DNA of 64,000 bases from Candidatus Melainabacteria bacterium. GTDB lineage: Bacteria > Cyanobacteriota > Vampirovibrionia > 2-02-FULL-35-15. Below are positions 45,163-53,112 of this stretch, one piece after another (the stretch's first letter is position 1; each line of letters opens with the position of its first letter). Location of the stretch: contig JAHFBG010000004.1 of the NCBI GenBank assembly GCA_023250155.1, positions 62,001 through 126,000 on the forward strand, read 5' to 3'. The notes below the pieces were generated by a model. The model ran no database searches. It saw nothing but the letters and a program-made list of their open reading frames with translations, and was not told where the DNA came from. The position numbers and the translations under genes are program-made.

Positions 45163-45284
45163 GTTACTACTTAGCTACAGTGTATAAGAGCATAACTAAG
45201 CTTTTTGTGTGATTTATTCACCAAAAAGCGAGGTGAAAGAAGAGCGAGTTGAGCATTCGTGCGAAACGAGCGGTAGGTAGTAAC
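45163..45284 (+). mobile_element. MITE-like element, 122-bp copy with perfect 8-bp target duplication
   Basis: Ends GTTACTACTTAGC and GCGGTAGGTAGTAAC. It is flanked by GCTTTTTT on both sides (45155-45162 and 45285-45292), a perfect 8-bp duplication. The hairpin 45200-45229 has GCTTTTTG and CAAAAAGC arms around the TGATTTATTCA loop. Sequence is close to the 28.4-kb copy and the length is the same. It lies in the divergent folK/45511 gap. Confidence 0.92.
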
Positions 45285-45292
45285 GCTTTTTT

Positions 45293-45510
45293 CTTAACCT
45301 TAGGACATAAAAAAAATTGTATGAGAAAAGATTTAACAAAATCTTTCGATTTGCTCTTGACTTCAAAAGTTAAGATTTAGTAAAGTGTAAGTATATAGCG
45401 GTTAAGTTCTGATTAAAGAATCGTATAAAAAAGAAGGTTATTAAAAGATAAAATACAAACCAAGACAGTTAGAAGTAAGATTATAACTGTTTTAAAGAAG
45501 GGGAAAACCA
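45293..45510 (+). promoter_or_regulatory. Promoter and long leader of the PGVVPGAA-repeat gene
   Basis: TTGACT (45357-45362), an 18-bp spacer and TAAAGT (45381-45386) form a plausible promoter, leaving a leader of about 115 nt with AAGAAGGGG 8 nt before the ATG at 45511. A hairpin AAAGATTT/AAATCTTT overlaps the region just before the -35. Together with the MITE, this accounts for the 421-bp gap after folK. Confidence 0.5.
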
Positions 45511-46194
45511 ATGACGACAGTACCACCAGCACAAATCAAAACAGCAGCAGAGTTTGCAGCTAAAGTAAAAGAACTAGGTATTAAAGATCAAGTTGAACTA
45601 ACTAAAGTACTTGGAGAAAACCAAGAGCTAAAAGGTGCTCATGATGCTCTTCCACCAGAAGAGTTAGCTAAGGTAAATGAAGCCGCAGCTTCAGTATTTG
45701 CTGCACAACAAGCACTGGCAGGAGCAGCACCAGGAGTGGTTCCAGGAGCAGCACCAGGAGTGGTTCCAGGAGCAGCACCAGGAGTGGTTCCAGGAGCAGC
45801 ACCAGGAGTGGTTCCAGGAGCAGCACCAGGAGTGGTTCCAGGAGCAGCACCTCAGGCAGCACCGCAAGCAGCACCTCAGGCAGCACCGCAAGCAGCACCG
45901 GCAGCACCACCAGCAGCGCCTAAAAAACCTACCACACCACCTCCAGCAGATGAAGGTTTTAGCTGGAAAAAATGGGGAGCAGCTATACTTGGTGGTATTG
46001 GTGTATTAATCACAGCAGGCTCAGTGTTTTTTGGTGAAGAAGAAGGTAAAGGAAAAAATATACTAACAGCAATAGGTGGATTATTATTAGGTGGTTCAGT
46101 ACTATCTTATTTTCCTAGCTTAGGATGGCTCTTTGGTGGAGGAGATGAAGCTCCAAAACCACCAGTACCAGCAACAGCAGTAGCAAAAAAATAA
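45511..46194 (+). CDS. Orphan protein with elastin-like PGVVPGAA repeats and C-terminal membrane segments
   Basis: 227 residues. N-terminal 70-residue helical domain (EFAAKVKELGIKDQVELTKV), five perfect octapeptides of the type PGVVPGAA (71-110), an Ala/Gln/Pro linker (QAAP repeats), then two hydrophobic segments (AAILGGIGVLITAGSVFF; ILTAIGGLLLGGSVL) and a Pro-rich tail. No signal peptide, so it may be tail-anchored with the repeat linker as a spacer. Strong Shine-Dalgarno. It shares a MTT(V/I)P start with the next gene, suggesting a functional pair. Family unknown. Confidence 0.75.
   Translation: MTTVPPAQIKTAAEFAAKVKELGIKDQVELTKVLGENQELKGAHDALPPEELAKVNEAAASVFAAQQALAGAAPGVVPGAAPGVVPGAAPGVVPGAAPGVVPGAAPGVVPGAAPQAAPQAAPQAAPQAAPAAPPAAPKKPTTPPPADEGFSWKKWGAAILGGIGVLITAGSVFFGEEEGKGKNILTAIGGLLLGGSVLSYFPSLGWLFGGGDEAPKPPVPATAVAKK
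45721..45840 (+). repeat. Five perfect 24-bp tandem repeats
   Basis: Unit GGAGCAGCACCAGGAGTGGTTCCA in five identical copies, encoding the octapeptide; two 24-bp CAGGCAGCACCGCAAGCAGC-type repeats follow. Identity at the DNA level implies recent expansion and probable length variation. Confidence 0.95.
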
Positions 46195-46309
46195 CAAGTA
46201 TTTTTTGTTAACTAAAATTAAAAAAAGGAGGTTGAATCAAGTTAAAAAATCATTTCAAACCTTAATATAAAGCTCTGTATTTTTAATATTTTAATAAAAA
46301 AAACATTTT

Positions 46310-47668
46310 ATGACTACAATACCAACAATTGCACTAAAAGCTCCAAGCCTGAATAGATACCTCAAACAAGGAGGAAATAATAATCTTAGAACTAAGACAT
46401 ATAATGCTATGTCTACAGTTGGAGATTATTTGACTAGTATTGGAGGTCGTTCCCTTAGTATCTTTTCTTTTCTTGGTGGTTTAGCTGGTATCGTTGGTGG
46501 AGCAGTTGGTTCTACATTTTTTAAAGACAATACTTCAGCAGACTGGCTATCAAAAATTGCAATGATTGGTGGTCTAATTCTTTCAGGAAAAGGAATATGG
46601 GATCTTATACAGTCTGGCAAAGAAAGAGATGCAGTGGATCTTCCTGATGCTCATTTTAAAGTAAGTGAGCCACTTGAGACAAAGCTTTCAAATACAGTTC
46701 CATGGATAAACTCAAACCTAGATCCTTCATTAAACATTTCACAACACCTAACTAACAATTTATCAGATAGCAATTTGCGACAAAGAGCAGAAGAAGCATT
46801 TAACTTATGGACAGATGCTGAATTTAAAAATATTATTAATGGTTACACTGGTGGTGCTGAAATCACCATAGACAATGGATCTGGAACAAATTCACCTATC
46901 TCATTAAATAATTATAAGGATAGACTAGCAATATTAATAGGATATATATCTGGTTCAACTCCAAGTACCCCGACAGCAACAGATTTCAGCAATAAGCTTA
47001 CAACTTCTATTATGAAAGATGATGAGGTTATAAATGGAAATTGTGAATTGTTTAAATTGTTGCCAGATGAATTTAATCTTGTTTATTCAGCAGCAAGATA
47101 TTATAAAAAGGAACATAATTCTGAAAACTCAGTTCAAAGTGAATTTGGAAATTTGATTACTGAACTAGAGCCTTTGAAAACAAATGTACAAGGACCATCT
47201 AATGTAGGAGCATGGGATAAACTAAGAAACTTTGAAAAAGGATTTCAAAACATAAAGGTTTTAACTAGAGCTATTGAATATGTCCTGGAAAATGAAACCA
47301 AAGAAAAAGACGGTACTTTAGATGATGCAAGTAAAAGAAATATGGTTATTGTAAGGCAGTCTCTAGTAGCAGGATTAGGCTTACGTGGAAATAATAAAGA
47401 TGAGGTTATAACTGAACTAAAGAATATATTAAATAAATATCAAGATGCAAGTGGTACTACCAGAAAAGGAATCAATGATAAATTAGCTGAATTAAGAGGA
47501 GTATATGAGAAGGTGAAACAAAACATTGACAATGGAACCTATGTTTGTTCTGTAGTGAATCCAGTTGAACTGTGTTTTAATAGTATTTTCCCAACCGATA
47601 GTGACTATGTTGAGTTTAAAGAAGCAAACAATCCAGCAGTTGCTTTAAATCAAGCACCCCAACCTTAA
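46310..47668 (+). CDS. Orphan protein with N-terminal membrane segments
   Basis: 452 residues. Two Gly-rich hydrophobic segments lie near residues 48-68 and 80-98 ([33 protein letters not shown]), then a long soluble helical region without recognised motifs. An AGGAGG occurs about 80 nt upstream but not next to the ATG. It begins MTTIP like its upstream neighbour MTTVP. The stop overlaps the queF stop on the other strand. Function unknown. Confidence 0.7.
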   Translation: MTTIPTIALKAPSLNRYLKQGGNNNLRTKTYNAMSTVGDYLTSIGGRSLSIFSFLGGLAGIVGGAVGSTFFKDNTSADWLSKIAMIGGLILSGKGIWDLIQSGKERDAVDLPDAHFKVSEPLETKLSNTVPWINSNLDPSLNISQHLTNNLSDSNLRQRAEEAFNLWTDAEFKNIINGYTGGAEITIDNGSGTNSPISLNNYKDRLAILIGYISGSTPSTPTATDFSNKLTTSIMKDDEVINGNCELFKLLPDEFNLVYSAARYYKKEHNSENSVQSEFGNLITELEPLKTNVQGPSNVGAWDKLRNFEKGFQNIKVLTRAIEYVLENETKEKDGTLDDASKRNMVIVRQSLVAGLGLRGNNKDEVITELKNILNKYQDASGTTRKGINDKLAELRGVYEKVKQNIDNGTYVCSVVNPVELCFNSIFPTDSDYVEFKEANNPAVALNQAPQP

Positions 47669-48045
47669 GATTTTTGTTGAGACGTTGCATGCAACGTCTC
47701 TTTTGCACTAACAGTAGTAGAAATACCACCACGAGAGGTAAAACTCCCATTAACAGTAATTTGTTTTGGTTTTAAAATGTCTACTAAGTCATCTAAAATT
47801 TTATTGGTGATGTATTCATAAAATATGCCTTTATTCCTATAACTCAAAAGATAATACTTTAATGATTTTAATTCAATACATTTTTTATCAGGCATGTATT
47901 CAATAACAATGGTTCCAAAATCAGGAAGTCCTGTTTTTGGGCATACTGAGGTAAACTCAGGACATTGAATGGTAATAGTGTAGTCTCTTTTATGATTGTT
48001 TTGAAAAGTTTCCAGAATTGTTTTACTTTGTTTTTTGTGGTTCAT
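47665..48045 (-). CDS. queF: NADPH-dependent 7-cyano-7-deazaguanine reductase (QueF type I)
   Basis: 126 residues; reduces preQ0 to preQ1 for queuosine. The type I signature [16 protein letters not shown] contains the catalytic Cys, with [20 protein letters not shown] following. Size fits the short unimodular form. Its last dozen residues ([11 protein letters not shown]) are partly encoded by a palindromic repeat at 47679-47700, so the C-terminus has been remodelled. queE of the same pathway is at 56114. Confidence 0.95.
   Translation of the reverse strand: MNHKKQSKTILETFQNNHKRDYTITIQCPEFTSVCPKTGLPDFGTIVIEYMPDKKCIELKSLKYYLLSYRNKGIFYEYITNKILDDLVDILKPKQITVNGSFTSRGGISTTVSAKETLHATSQQKS
47679..47700. 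repeat. Perfect 22-bp palindrome at the queF 3' end
   Basis: GAGACGTTGCA followed by its exact reverse complement, with a short T run on the + side. Sister of the 27930 palindrome. It sits at a convergent gene junction and could terminate transcription both ways. Confidence 0.88.
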
Positions 48046-48061
48046 TGGTTATATTATAATC

Positions 48062-48167
48062 AGGACTTACACAAAAGTGAACCTTATACCTGTAGCAGAA
48101 CGCTGGAAGCGCTAATCATACAAGTGGAGCGAAAGGTATGGGGTGAGCCAAAAAATGCGTAAGTCCT
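48062..48167. mobile_element. 106-bp MITE-like element with AGGACTTAC inverted ends
   Basis: AGGACTTACACA (48062) and TGCGTAAGTCCT (ending 48167) are inverted repeats, with one mismatch in the inner bases. The interior carries CGCTGGAAGCGC. It fills the queF/MerR-like divergent gap. Similar AGGACTTACGCA ends occur, from general knowledge, on cyanobacterial insertion sequences and MITEs. No target duplication is clear. Confidence 0.75.
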
Positions 48168-48251
48168 AATAGTGTTATTCTCTTGTTTACATAAATTACT
48201 GACTTGGTATAATGAATGGGTATTGCTTAAATAAGGTTAAAATAATACATT

Positions 48252-48938
48252 ATGGAAGAAAATGAAAATATTGAATCTGAAGAAATAACTATTAAAGAGG
48301 TTTCAACTAAGCTAGATATTTCAGAATCAACGGTTAAAAAGTATATAAAAGATTTTGATTTAGGAGCTGTAAAAGGATCTGGAAATAAAGCTTTAATTAC
48401 TAAAGAAGTATTTCAAGCTGTATCTGAAATAGCTAAATTAAGAGCTAATGGATTGTCTATTCAAGAGATAAAAGAATTGAAATCACAAGAACCCACCAAA
48501 CATATACTAGATGAGATTGATGAAACTCAAAAACTACAAGAGGTTAAACCGCTTGATGCTGAGTCTAACCAAGAGATAGATTCTAGTGCTGAGTCTATTA
48601 CAGTAGAACAAGTTGCTGAAATACAAAACGATTTACAAGAACAAGAAGACTTAAATCCTCTACAAGATGTTAATGGAAATGGTGAAGAAAAAGAAGAAAA
48701 AGAAGAGATTGAACCTGAGACTGAAGGAGAAGGACCAAGAAGAAGAAGAGGGTTTAATTACAGATATGTTGAAAGGCAGATTTCAAGTGACTCAAAACGA
48801 GTTTCTACTCTAAGACTAAGATTAAAAAACCCTAACCTTTCAGTACAAGATAGACTTTTTTTTGAAGAAGCACTAGATAGAAGAATATTATTTTTAAATG
48901 GTTGGAAGCATATTTTACGCTGGGTTAGTAAAGGTTAG
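48252..48938 (+). CDS. MerR-like helix-turn-helix protein
   Basis: 228 residues. N-terminal MerR-type winged helix (KEVSTKLDISESTVKKYIKD, LITKEVFQAVSEIAKLRANG, SIQEIKEL), a long acidic linker (Gln/Glu-rich, 85-155) and a basic C-terminal part (GPRRRRGFNYRYVERQIS). It lacks an obvious ligand-binding domain. TAAAAT lies 8 nt before the ATG. It is followed by aroC after 6 nt, so the two are probably cotranscribed. Targets unknown. Confidence 0.75.
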   Translation: MEENENIESEEITIKEVSTKLDISESTVKKYIKDFDLGAVKGSGNKALITKEVFQAVSEIAKLRANGLSIQEIKELKSQEPTKHILDEIDETQKLQEVKPLDAESNQEIDSSAESITVEQVAEIQNDLQEQEDLNPLQDVNGNGEEKEEKEEIEPETEGEGPRRRRGFNYRYVERQISSDSKRVSTLRLRLKNPNLSVQDRLFFEEALDRRILFLNGWKHILRWVSKG

Positions 48939-48944
48939 ACCACT

Positions 48945-50153
48945 ATGTCTATAAGGTTTCTTACCGCAGGTGAATCTCATGGACCTGAATTAAATATTAT
49001 TGTTGATGGTATTCCATCGAATTTAGAAATATTACCAGAAAATATAAATCCTGATTTAACCCGACGTCAAGGTGGATATGGGCGTGGCGGAAGAATGAAG
49101 ATTGAAAAAGATCAAGTGATATTCACTGGTGGTGTTAGGTTAGGTAAAACCATTGGTGGTCCTATATCAATGAAAATAATAAACAATGACTTTAAGAGCT
49201 GGGAAGTACCTATGTCTTCTGTGCCTCTTGATACTGAAAATCCTGAAATAAAAGAAAAGATTCAATCAAAATATGTTTCACGTGTAAGACCAGGTCATGC
49301 TGATTTAGCAGGTTCTACAAAGTATGCTCATGAAGATGTTAGAAATGTATTAGAAAGATCAAGTGCTAGAGAAACTACAAGTAGAGTTGCTGCTGGTGCT
49401 GTCTTTAAAACACTCTTAAAAAAATTAAATATAAATGTCGTTAGCTATGTACTAGGAATTGGATCTGAATCAATAGATGAGCTTACATTAGGTACTGATT
49501 ATTTAGATCTATTTAAAAGAGCCGAAGCTTCTGAGGTTAGATGTCCTGACTCAAGTACAAGTGAAAAGATGAAATCTGCTATTAGTGAAGCCAGAGCAAA
49601 AGGGGACACTTTAGGAGGATTGATTCGTATAGTAGCACTTGGAGTACCTGTTGGGCTTGGTTCTTATACACAATGGGATAAAAGATTGAATGGGAGAATT
49701 GCTTATGCGCTAATGTCTGTGCATACTGTCAAATCTGTAGAAATTGGATTAGGAAAAGCAGTAAGCACTCATTATGGTTCAGATGTACATGATCAAATTT
49801 ATATTGATACTGAATGGAATAATGATAGATATAGGTATAAAAGAAAAACAAATAATTCTGGTGGTATTGAAGGTGGCATGTCTACGGGTGCACCTATACT
49901 TTGTACTATAGCTACAAAACCAATTCCTACACTAATAAAACCTTTAGATTCAGTAGATATTAAAACCAAGACTAATACACAAGCACATTTTGAGCGTTCT
50001 GATATTTGTGTGGTACCTGCAGCAGGAGTGGTTTTAGAAGCTATGCTTGCTTATGTTCTTGTAGATGCTATCCTTGAAAAATTTGGAGGGGATAGTGTGG
50101 ATGAACTTTTAGACAATTACAATAGATATCTTAAAAGATGTTATGAATGGTGA
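48945..50153 (+). CDS. aroC: Chorismate synthase
   Basis: 402 residues; last step of the shikimate pathway, FMNH2-dependent. Signatures present: TAGESHGPELNIIVDGIP, RRQGGYGRGGRM, RPGHADLAGSTKY, RSSARETTSRVAAGA and NNSGGIEGGMSTG. Standard length and start. Convergent with the methyltransferase gene, stop to stop. Confidence 0.98.
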   Translation: MSIRFLTAGESHGPELNIIVDGIPSNLEILPENINPDLTRRQGGYGRGGRMKIEKDQVIFTGGVRLGKTIGGPISMKIINNDFKSWEVPMSSVPLDTENPEIKEKIQSKYVSRVRPGHADLAGSTKYAHEDVRNVLERSSARETTSRVAAGAVFKTLLKKLNINVVSYVLGIGSESIDELTLGTDYLDLFKRAEASEVRCPDSSTSEKMKSAISEARAKGDTLGGLIRIVALGVPVGLGSYTQWDKRLNGRIAYALMSVHTVKSVEIGLGKAVSTHYGSDVHDQIYIDTEWNNDRYRYKRKTNNSGGIEGGMSTGAPILCTIATKPIPTLIKPLDSVDIKTKTNTQAHFERSDICVVPAAGVVLEAMLAYVLVDAILEKFGGDSVDELLDNYNRYLKRCYEW

Positions 50154-50870
50154 TTATTTAACCGCTATATGAATAGCTATAACACCACCAAAAATATTTT
50201 TAAAATAACACTTACTAAAGCCTGAGGATAAAATAAGATTTTTAAATTCTTCTTGACCATACCAGGACCTTAATGAGTTTGGGAGATAAGTATAAGCCTC
50301 TTTATCTCTAGCAAATAACTCCCCAAGCTTTGGAACTAAATGATAAAAATAAAAATTAAAAATAGATTTCCAAATAGGATTCATTGGATGTCCTAAATCA
50401 ATACAAGCAAACACTCCTTTATCTCGCAATAAACTGAAAATATTTTTTATACATTTTTCTCTATTGACTAAGTTTCTAATACCAAAACCTACTGTGACCA
50501 TGTCAAATGAGTTTGGTTTAAATGTTAAATTCTCAGTGTCCATAGATTCAAATGTAATATTGCTTATTTTTAAGTCTTGGACTTTCTCTTTTGCAATATT
50601 TAACATTTCATTGCAGTTATCAACACAATGGATTTTTACATCTGGATTTAGACAATATTTATTTAAAATAAATGCAAGGTCACCTGTTCCTGTACAGATG
50701 TCAAGTACGTCATTAGGATATTCATTTTCTTTCAATGCTAATTTTATTGTTTCTTCTTTCCACTTATAATGACAAGATAAAGTCATTAAATTGTTTAATA
50801 AATCATATTTAGATGCAATATTTGAAAACATTTTTTGTACATAAATAGATTTTTCTTGTTCTTGTATCAT
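50154..50870 (-). CDS. ubiE: UbiE/MenG quinone-ring C-methyltransferase
   Basis: 238 residues; SAM-dependent methylation of demethylmenaquinol or its equivalent. FSNIASKYDLLNNLMTLSCHYKWK at the start is the UbiE signature, with DICTGTGDLAF as SAM-binding motif I and VTVGFGIRNL later. No other quinone gene is nearby, so mena- versus plastoquinone-type substrate is open. Divergent from the TPR gene with a 12-bp gap. Confidence 0.92.
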   Translation of the reverse strand: MIQEQEKSIYVQKMFSNIASKYDLLNNLMTLSCHYKWKEETIKLALKENEYPNDVLDICTGTGDLAFILNKYCLNPDVKIHCVDNCNEMLNIAKEKVQDLKISNITFESMDTENLTFKPNSFDMVTVGFGIRNLVNREKCIKNIFSLLRDKGVFACIDLGHPMNPIWKSIFNFYFYHLVPKLGELFARDKEAYTYLPNSLRSWYGQEEFKNLILSSGFSKCYFKNIFGGVIAIHIAVK

Positions 50871-50882
50871 AATGGGTATTTT

Positions 50883-51620
50883 ATGGGGCTTAGTACTGAT
50901 ATAGATATTTTAATCTCTAACTCTATAAAATGCTTGGATGAAGAGCAATATAGTGAAGCACACAATATTGTTTTATCAATTCTAAATGACAAAGACTTAA
51001 AAGAAAAGCTAAATACTAATCAATGGCAGGAAATTGCTGACATTGAGCTTATGTGTAGCAACTTTGACCTGGCAAAATCAGCTTATGAAAAAGCAGATAA
51101 TTTGCCAGGCATAGCATTTACACTAATTCTATTGGGAAATTTGATTGAGGCAAAAAATATATTGTTAAAGTCAGAACCTTCTCCAGCCAGTAATTGGGGA
51201 ATATTTTTAGTTGATTTATTTGCAGGAGCAAAAATAAAAAAATGGCCTTCATTACTTTTAATCAGACACTTTTTAGAATTTACTGTTTATCATCTTCTTC
51301 TAGCAAAAAAATATGAGTATATTGAACAACTAAATAAAAATTTAAAGAGGCTGCTACAAACCAATCTTCATAGTGAAAAGCTTATTGGATTAGCATACTT
51401 TCACTATGGGGATTTGGAAAAAGCAATTATACACTTTAATAATTCATTGCAACATGATAATTATGATGGAGAACTTTATTTCTTTTTTGGTCAACTATAC
51501 TTGGAATTGAATAGATTAGAGGATGCAATAACGATGCTAGAAAGAGCTCATTCGCTCACTCCAGATCATTCTCCAACTAAAGAACTTCTTGAAAAAATAA
51601 AAAAACAATTTAGTTTGTAG
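50883..51620 (+). CDS. Cytoplasmic TPR protein
   Basis: About 245 residues from the ATG at 50883; an upstream ATG at 50835 would overlap the divergent ubiE start and is less likely. TPR-like helices throughout, the last clear ones LIGLAYFHYGDLEKAIIHF and LYFFFGQLYLELNRLEDAI. No signal peptide. Its 3' end overlaps the opposite-strand membrane gene by 11 bp. Role unknown; probably a scaffold. Confidence 0.75.
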   Translation: MGLSTDIDILISNSIKCLDEEQYSEAHNIVLSILNDKDLKEKLNTNQWQEIADIELMCSNFDLAKSAYEKADNLPGIAFTLILLGNLIEAKNILLKSEPSPASNWGIFLVDLFAGAKIKKWPSLLLIRHFLEFTVYHLLLAKKYEYIEQLNKNLKRLLQTNLHSEKLIGLAYFHYGDLEKAIIHFNNSLQHDNYDGELYFFFGQLYLELNRLEDAITMLERAHSLTPDHSPTKELLEKIKKQFSL

Positions 51621-52143
51621 GTTTGTACAGATTTAATAATTTTTCAAGTTGAAATTTTTGATTTTCTAGGTTTAGATAAATATATTTTGTAGTTTTAATC
51701 AAATGAATGAATCCCTGACATAAAATACTGGCAAGTACAGTTAAAATAAATGAAACAACAAATGTAATATGTCCATTATTGAAACTTAAATCTCCATAAT
51801 ACACAGATCTTAAAATAGTAACTAATTCCAATAGTGTGAAAATTCCACCGATTCCGATTATAAAGATATTTGCAACTTTAAGAGTTGTTTCAATTGAGTC
51901 AATTAATCTGTCATTGATTTTTGTTGAATCGCTTGTTAATAAAGGAATTTTTGATTGATTAAATAATGTTTTATCTAGTGTTTCATCAATGTTTGCTTGA
52001 TTATGGCTATCTTCATTTGGATTATAGTATGTTTTTTTTATTTTAGAAGAGTTTCTTTTTTCGTTCTCGCTAGGATCTTTTGCTCCTTCTAATAGCGGGC
52101 TATGTAGTTTTCGAAAATTTGAGTAGTTTTGATTCGTAGACAT
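51610..52143 (-). CDS. Two-helix membrane protein
   Basis: 177 residues. A polar, Ser/Asn-rich N-terminal half, then two hydrophobic helices (residues 92-112, IFIIGIGGIFTLLELVTIL; and 126-150) and a charged tail. No family recognised. The first 44 nt overlap the end of fabD on the same strand, so translation may be coupled to it. Confidence 0.65.
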   Translation of the reverse strand: MSTNQNYSNFRKLHSPLLEGAKDPSENEKRNSSKIKKTYYNPNEDSHNQANIDETLDKTLFNQSKIPLLTSDSTKINDRLIDSIETTLKVANIFIIGIGGIFTLLELVTILRSVYYGDLSFNNGHITFVVSFILTVLASILCQGFIHLIKTTKYIYLNLENQKFQLEKLLNLYKPTN

Positions 52144-53083
52144 TTATAAAATTTTCCAGCGATTCTAAGTCATAAACATTAAAACATTCAAGATTTGGAT
52201 TTATTTTTTGTACTAACCCAGTTAAAACTTTTCCTGGCCCAATTTCAACGATATTAGTAACATTGTCCTTGACGAGATTGTTAATAGTTTGTGTCCAATA
52301 TACAGGAGAAGTCATCTGTTTTTTGATTTTCTCTTTGATGATTGCATAGTTATTACTTGGTAATCCATCATAATTTTGGTAAATATAGGTGTTTAATGGT
52401 GTTAATTCATGTTTTATTGCCTTATCAAGCTCAAGGTTAAATCTATTTGCTGGGTCTGCCATCAGGGGAGAATGAAAAGCTCCACTTACAGGTAAGATAA
52501 TTGCTTTACCCCCTATTTGTTTAACTAATTCAGGTAGCTTACCCTTTTCAAAGGCTTCTTTATTTCCGGAAACGACTGTTTGGTTTGGACTGTTGTAATT
52601 TGCAATTACAACTTTATCTTTTAACTCAATGGCATTTTCAATAAGTTTTTCAATTTGTTCGGTTGAAAGATTTAATATTGCAGCCATTGAACCACTTGGT
52701 GCATTTTGCATTAATTCACCACGGATAGATACTAACTTTAATAGATCTTCTAACTCTAAAACATTCAAATACCATAAAGCTGTTAATTCACCTAAACTAT
52801 GTCCGCAACAGGCTATAGGATTGAAGTCAAAATTTCTTTCTTTAGTCTTTTCTTGAAGCAGCATACTTAAGACTACAGATATAGTAACTATAGATATTTG
52901 TGTATTTCTTGTTTGGTTTAATTCTTCTTGGGGTCCGTGTAAAAAAACATCAGATATATTTCTACCTACTATATTGTTAACTAATGAAAAAATCTCTTTT
53001 GCTAAGCTGTTTTTTTCATATAAATCTAAGCCCATTCCAACCTTTTGTGAACCTTGACCTGGAAACATAATGGCAAATTTCAT
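52100..53083 (-). CDS. fabD: Malonyl-CoA:ACP transacylase
   Basis: 327 residues; loads malonate onto ACP for fatty-acid synthesis. FPGQGSQKVGMG, the active-site GHSLGE with nucleophilic Ser (near residue 98), the Arg in SIRGELMQ and the catalytic His in SGAFHSPLM are all visible. Other fab genes are not in the window. It ends inside the start of the two-helix membrane gene. Confidence 0.96.
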   Translation of the reverse strand: MKFAIMFPGQGSQKVGMGLDLYEKNSLAKEIFSLVNNIVGRNISDVFLHGPQEELNQTRNTQISIVTISVVLSMLLQEKTKERNFDFNPIACCGHSLGELTALWYLNVLELEDLLKLVSIRGELMQNAPSGSMAAILNLSTEQIEKLIENAIELKDKVVIANYNSPNQTVVSGNKEAFEKGKLPELVKQIGGKAIILPVSGAFHSPLMADPANRFNLELDKAIKHELTPLNTYIYQNYDGLPSNNYAIIKEKIKKQMTSPVYWTQTINNLVKDNVTNIVEIGPGKVLTGLVQKINPNLECFNVYDLESLENFINVYESKLLKFSKTT

Positions 53084-53112
53084 AACTTACTTTTACTCCA
53101 ATTAAGCAATAT

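Noticed and set aside
45163..45284. The same elements as integron attC sites
   Set aside because: They lack the GTTRRRY/RYYYAAC core boxes and carry target-site duplications.
45668..46009. Open frames of Leu/Val or Gln/His/Glu repeats over the 24-bp array
   Set aside because: Alternate-frame reading of the tandem repeat inside the 45511 gene; no start signals.
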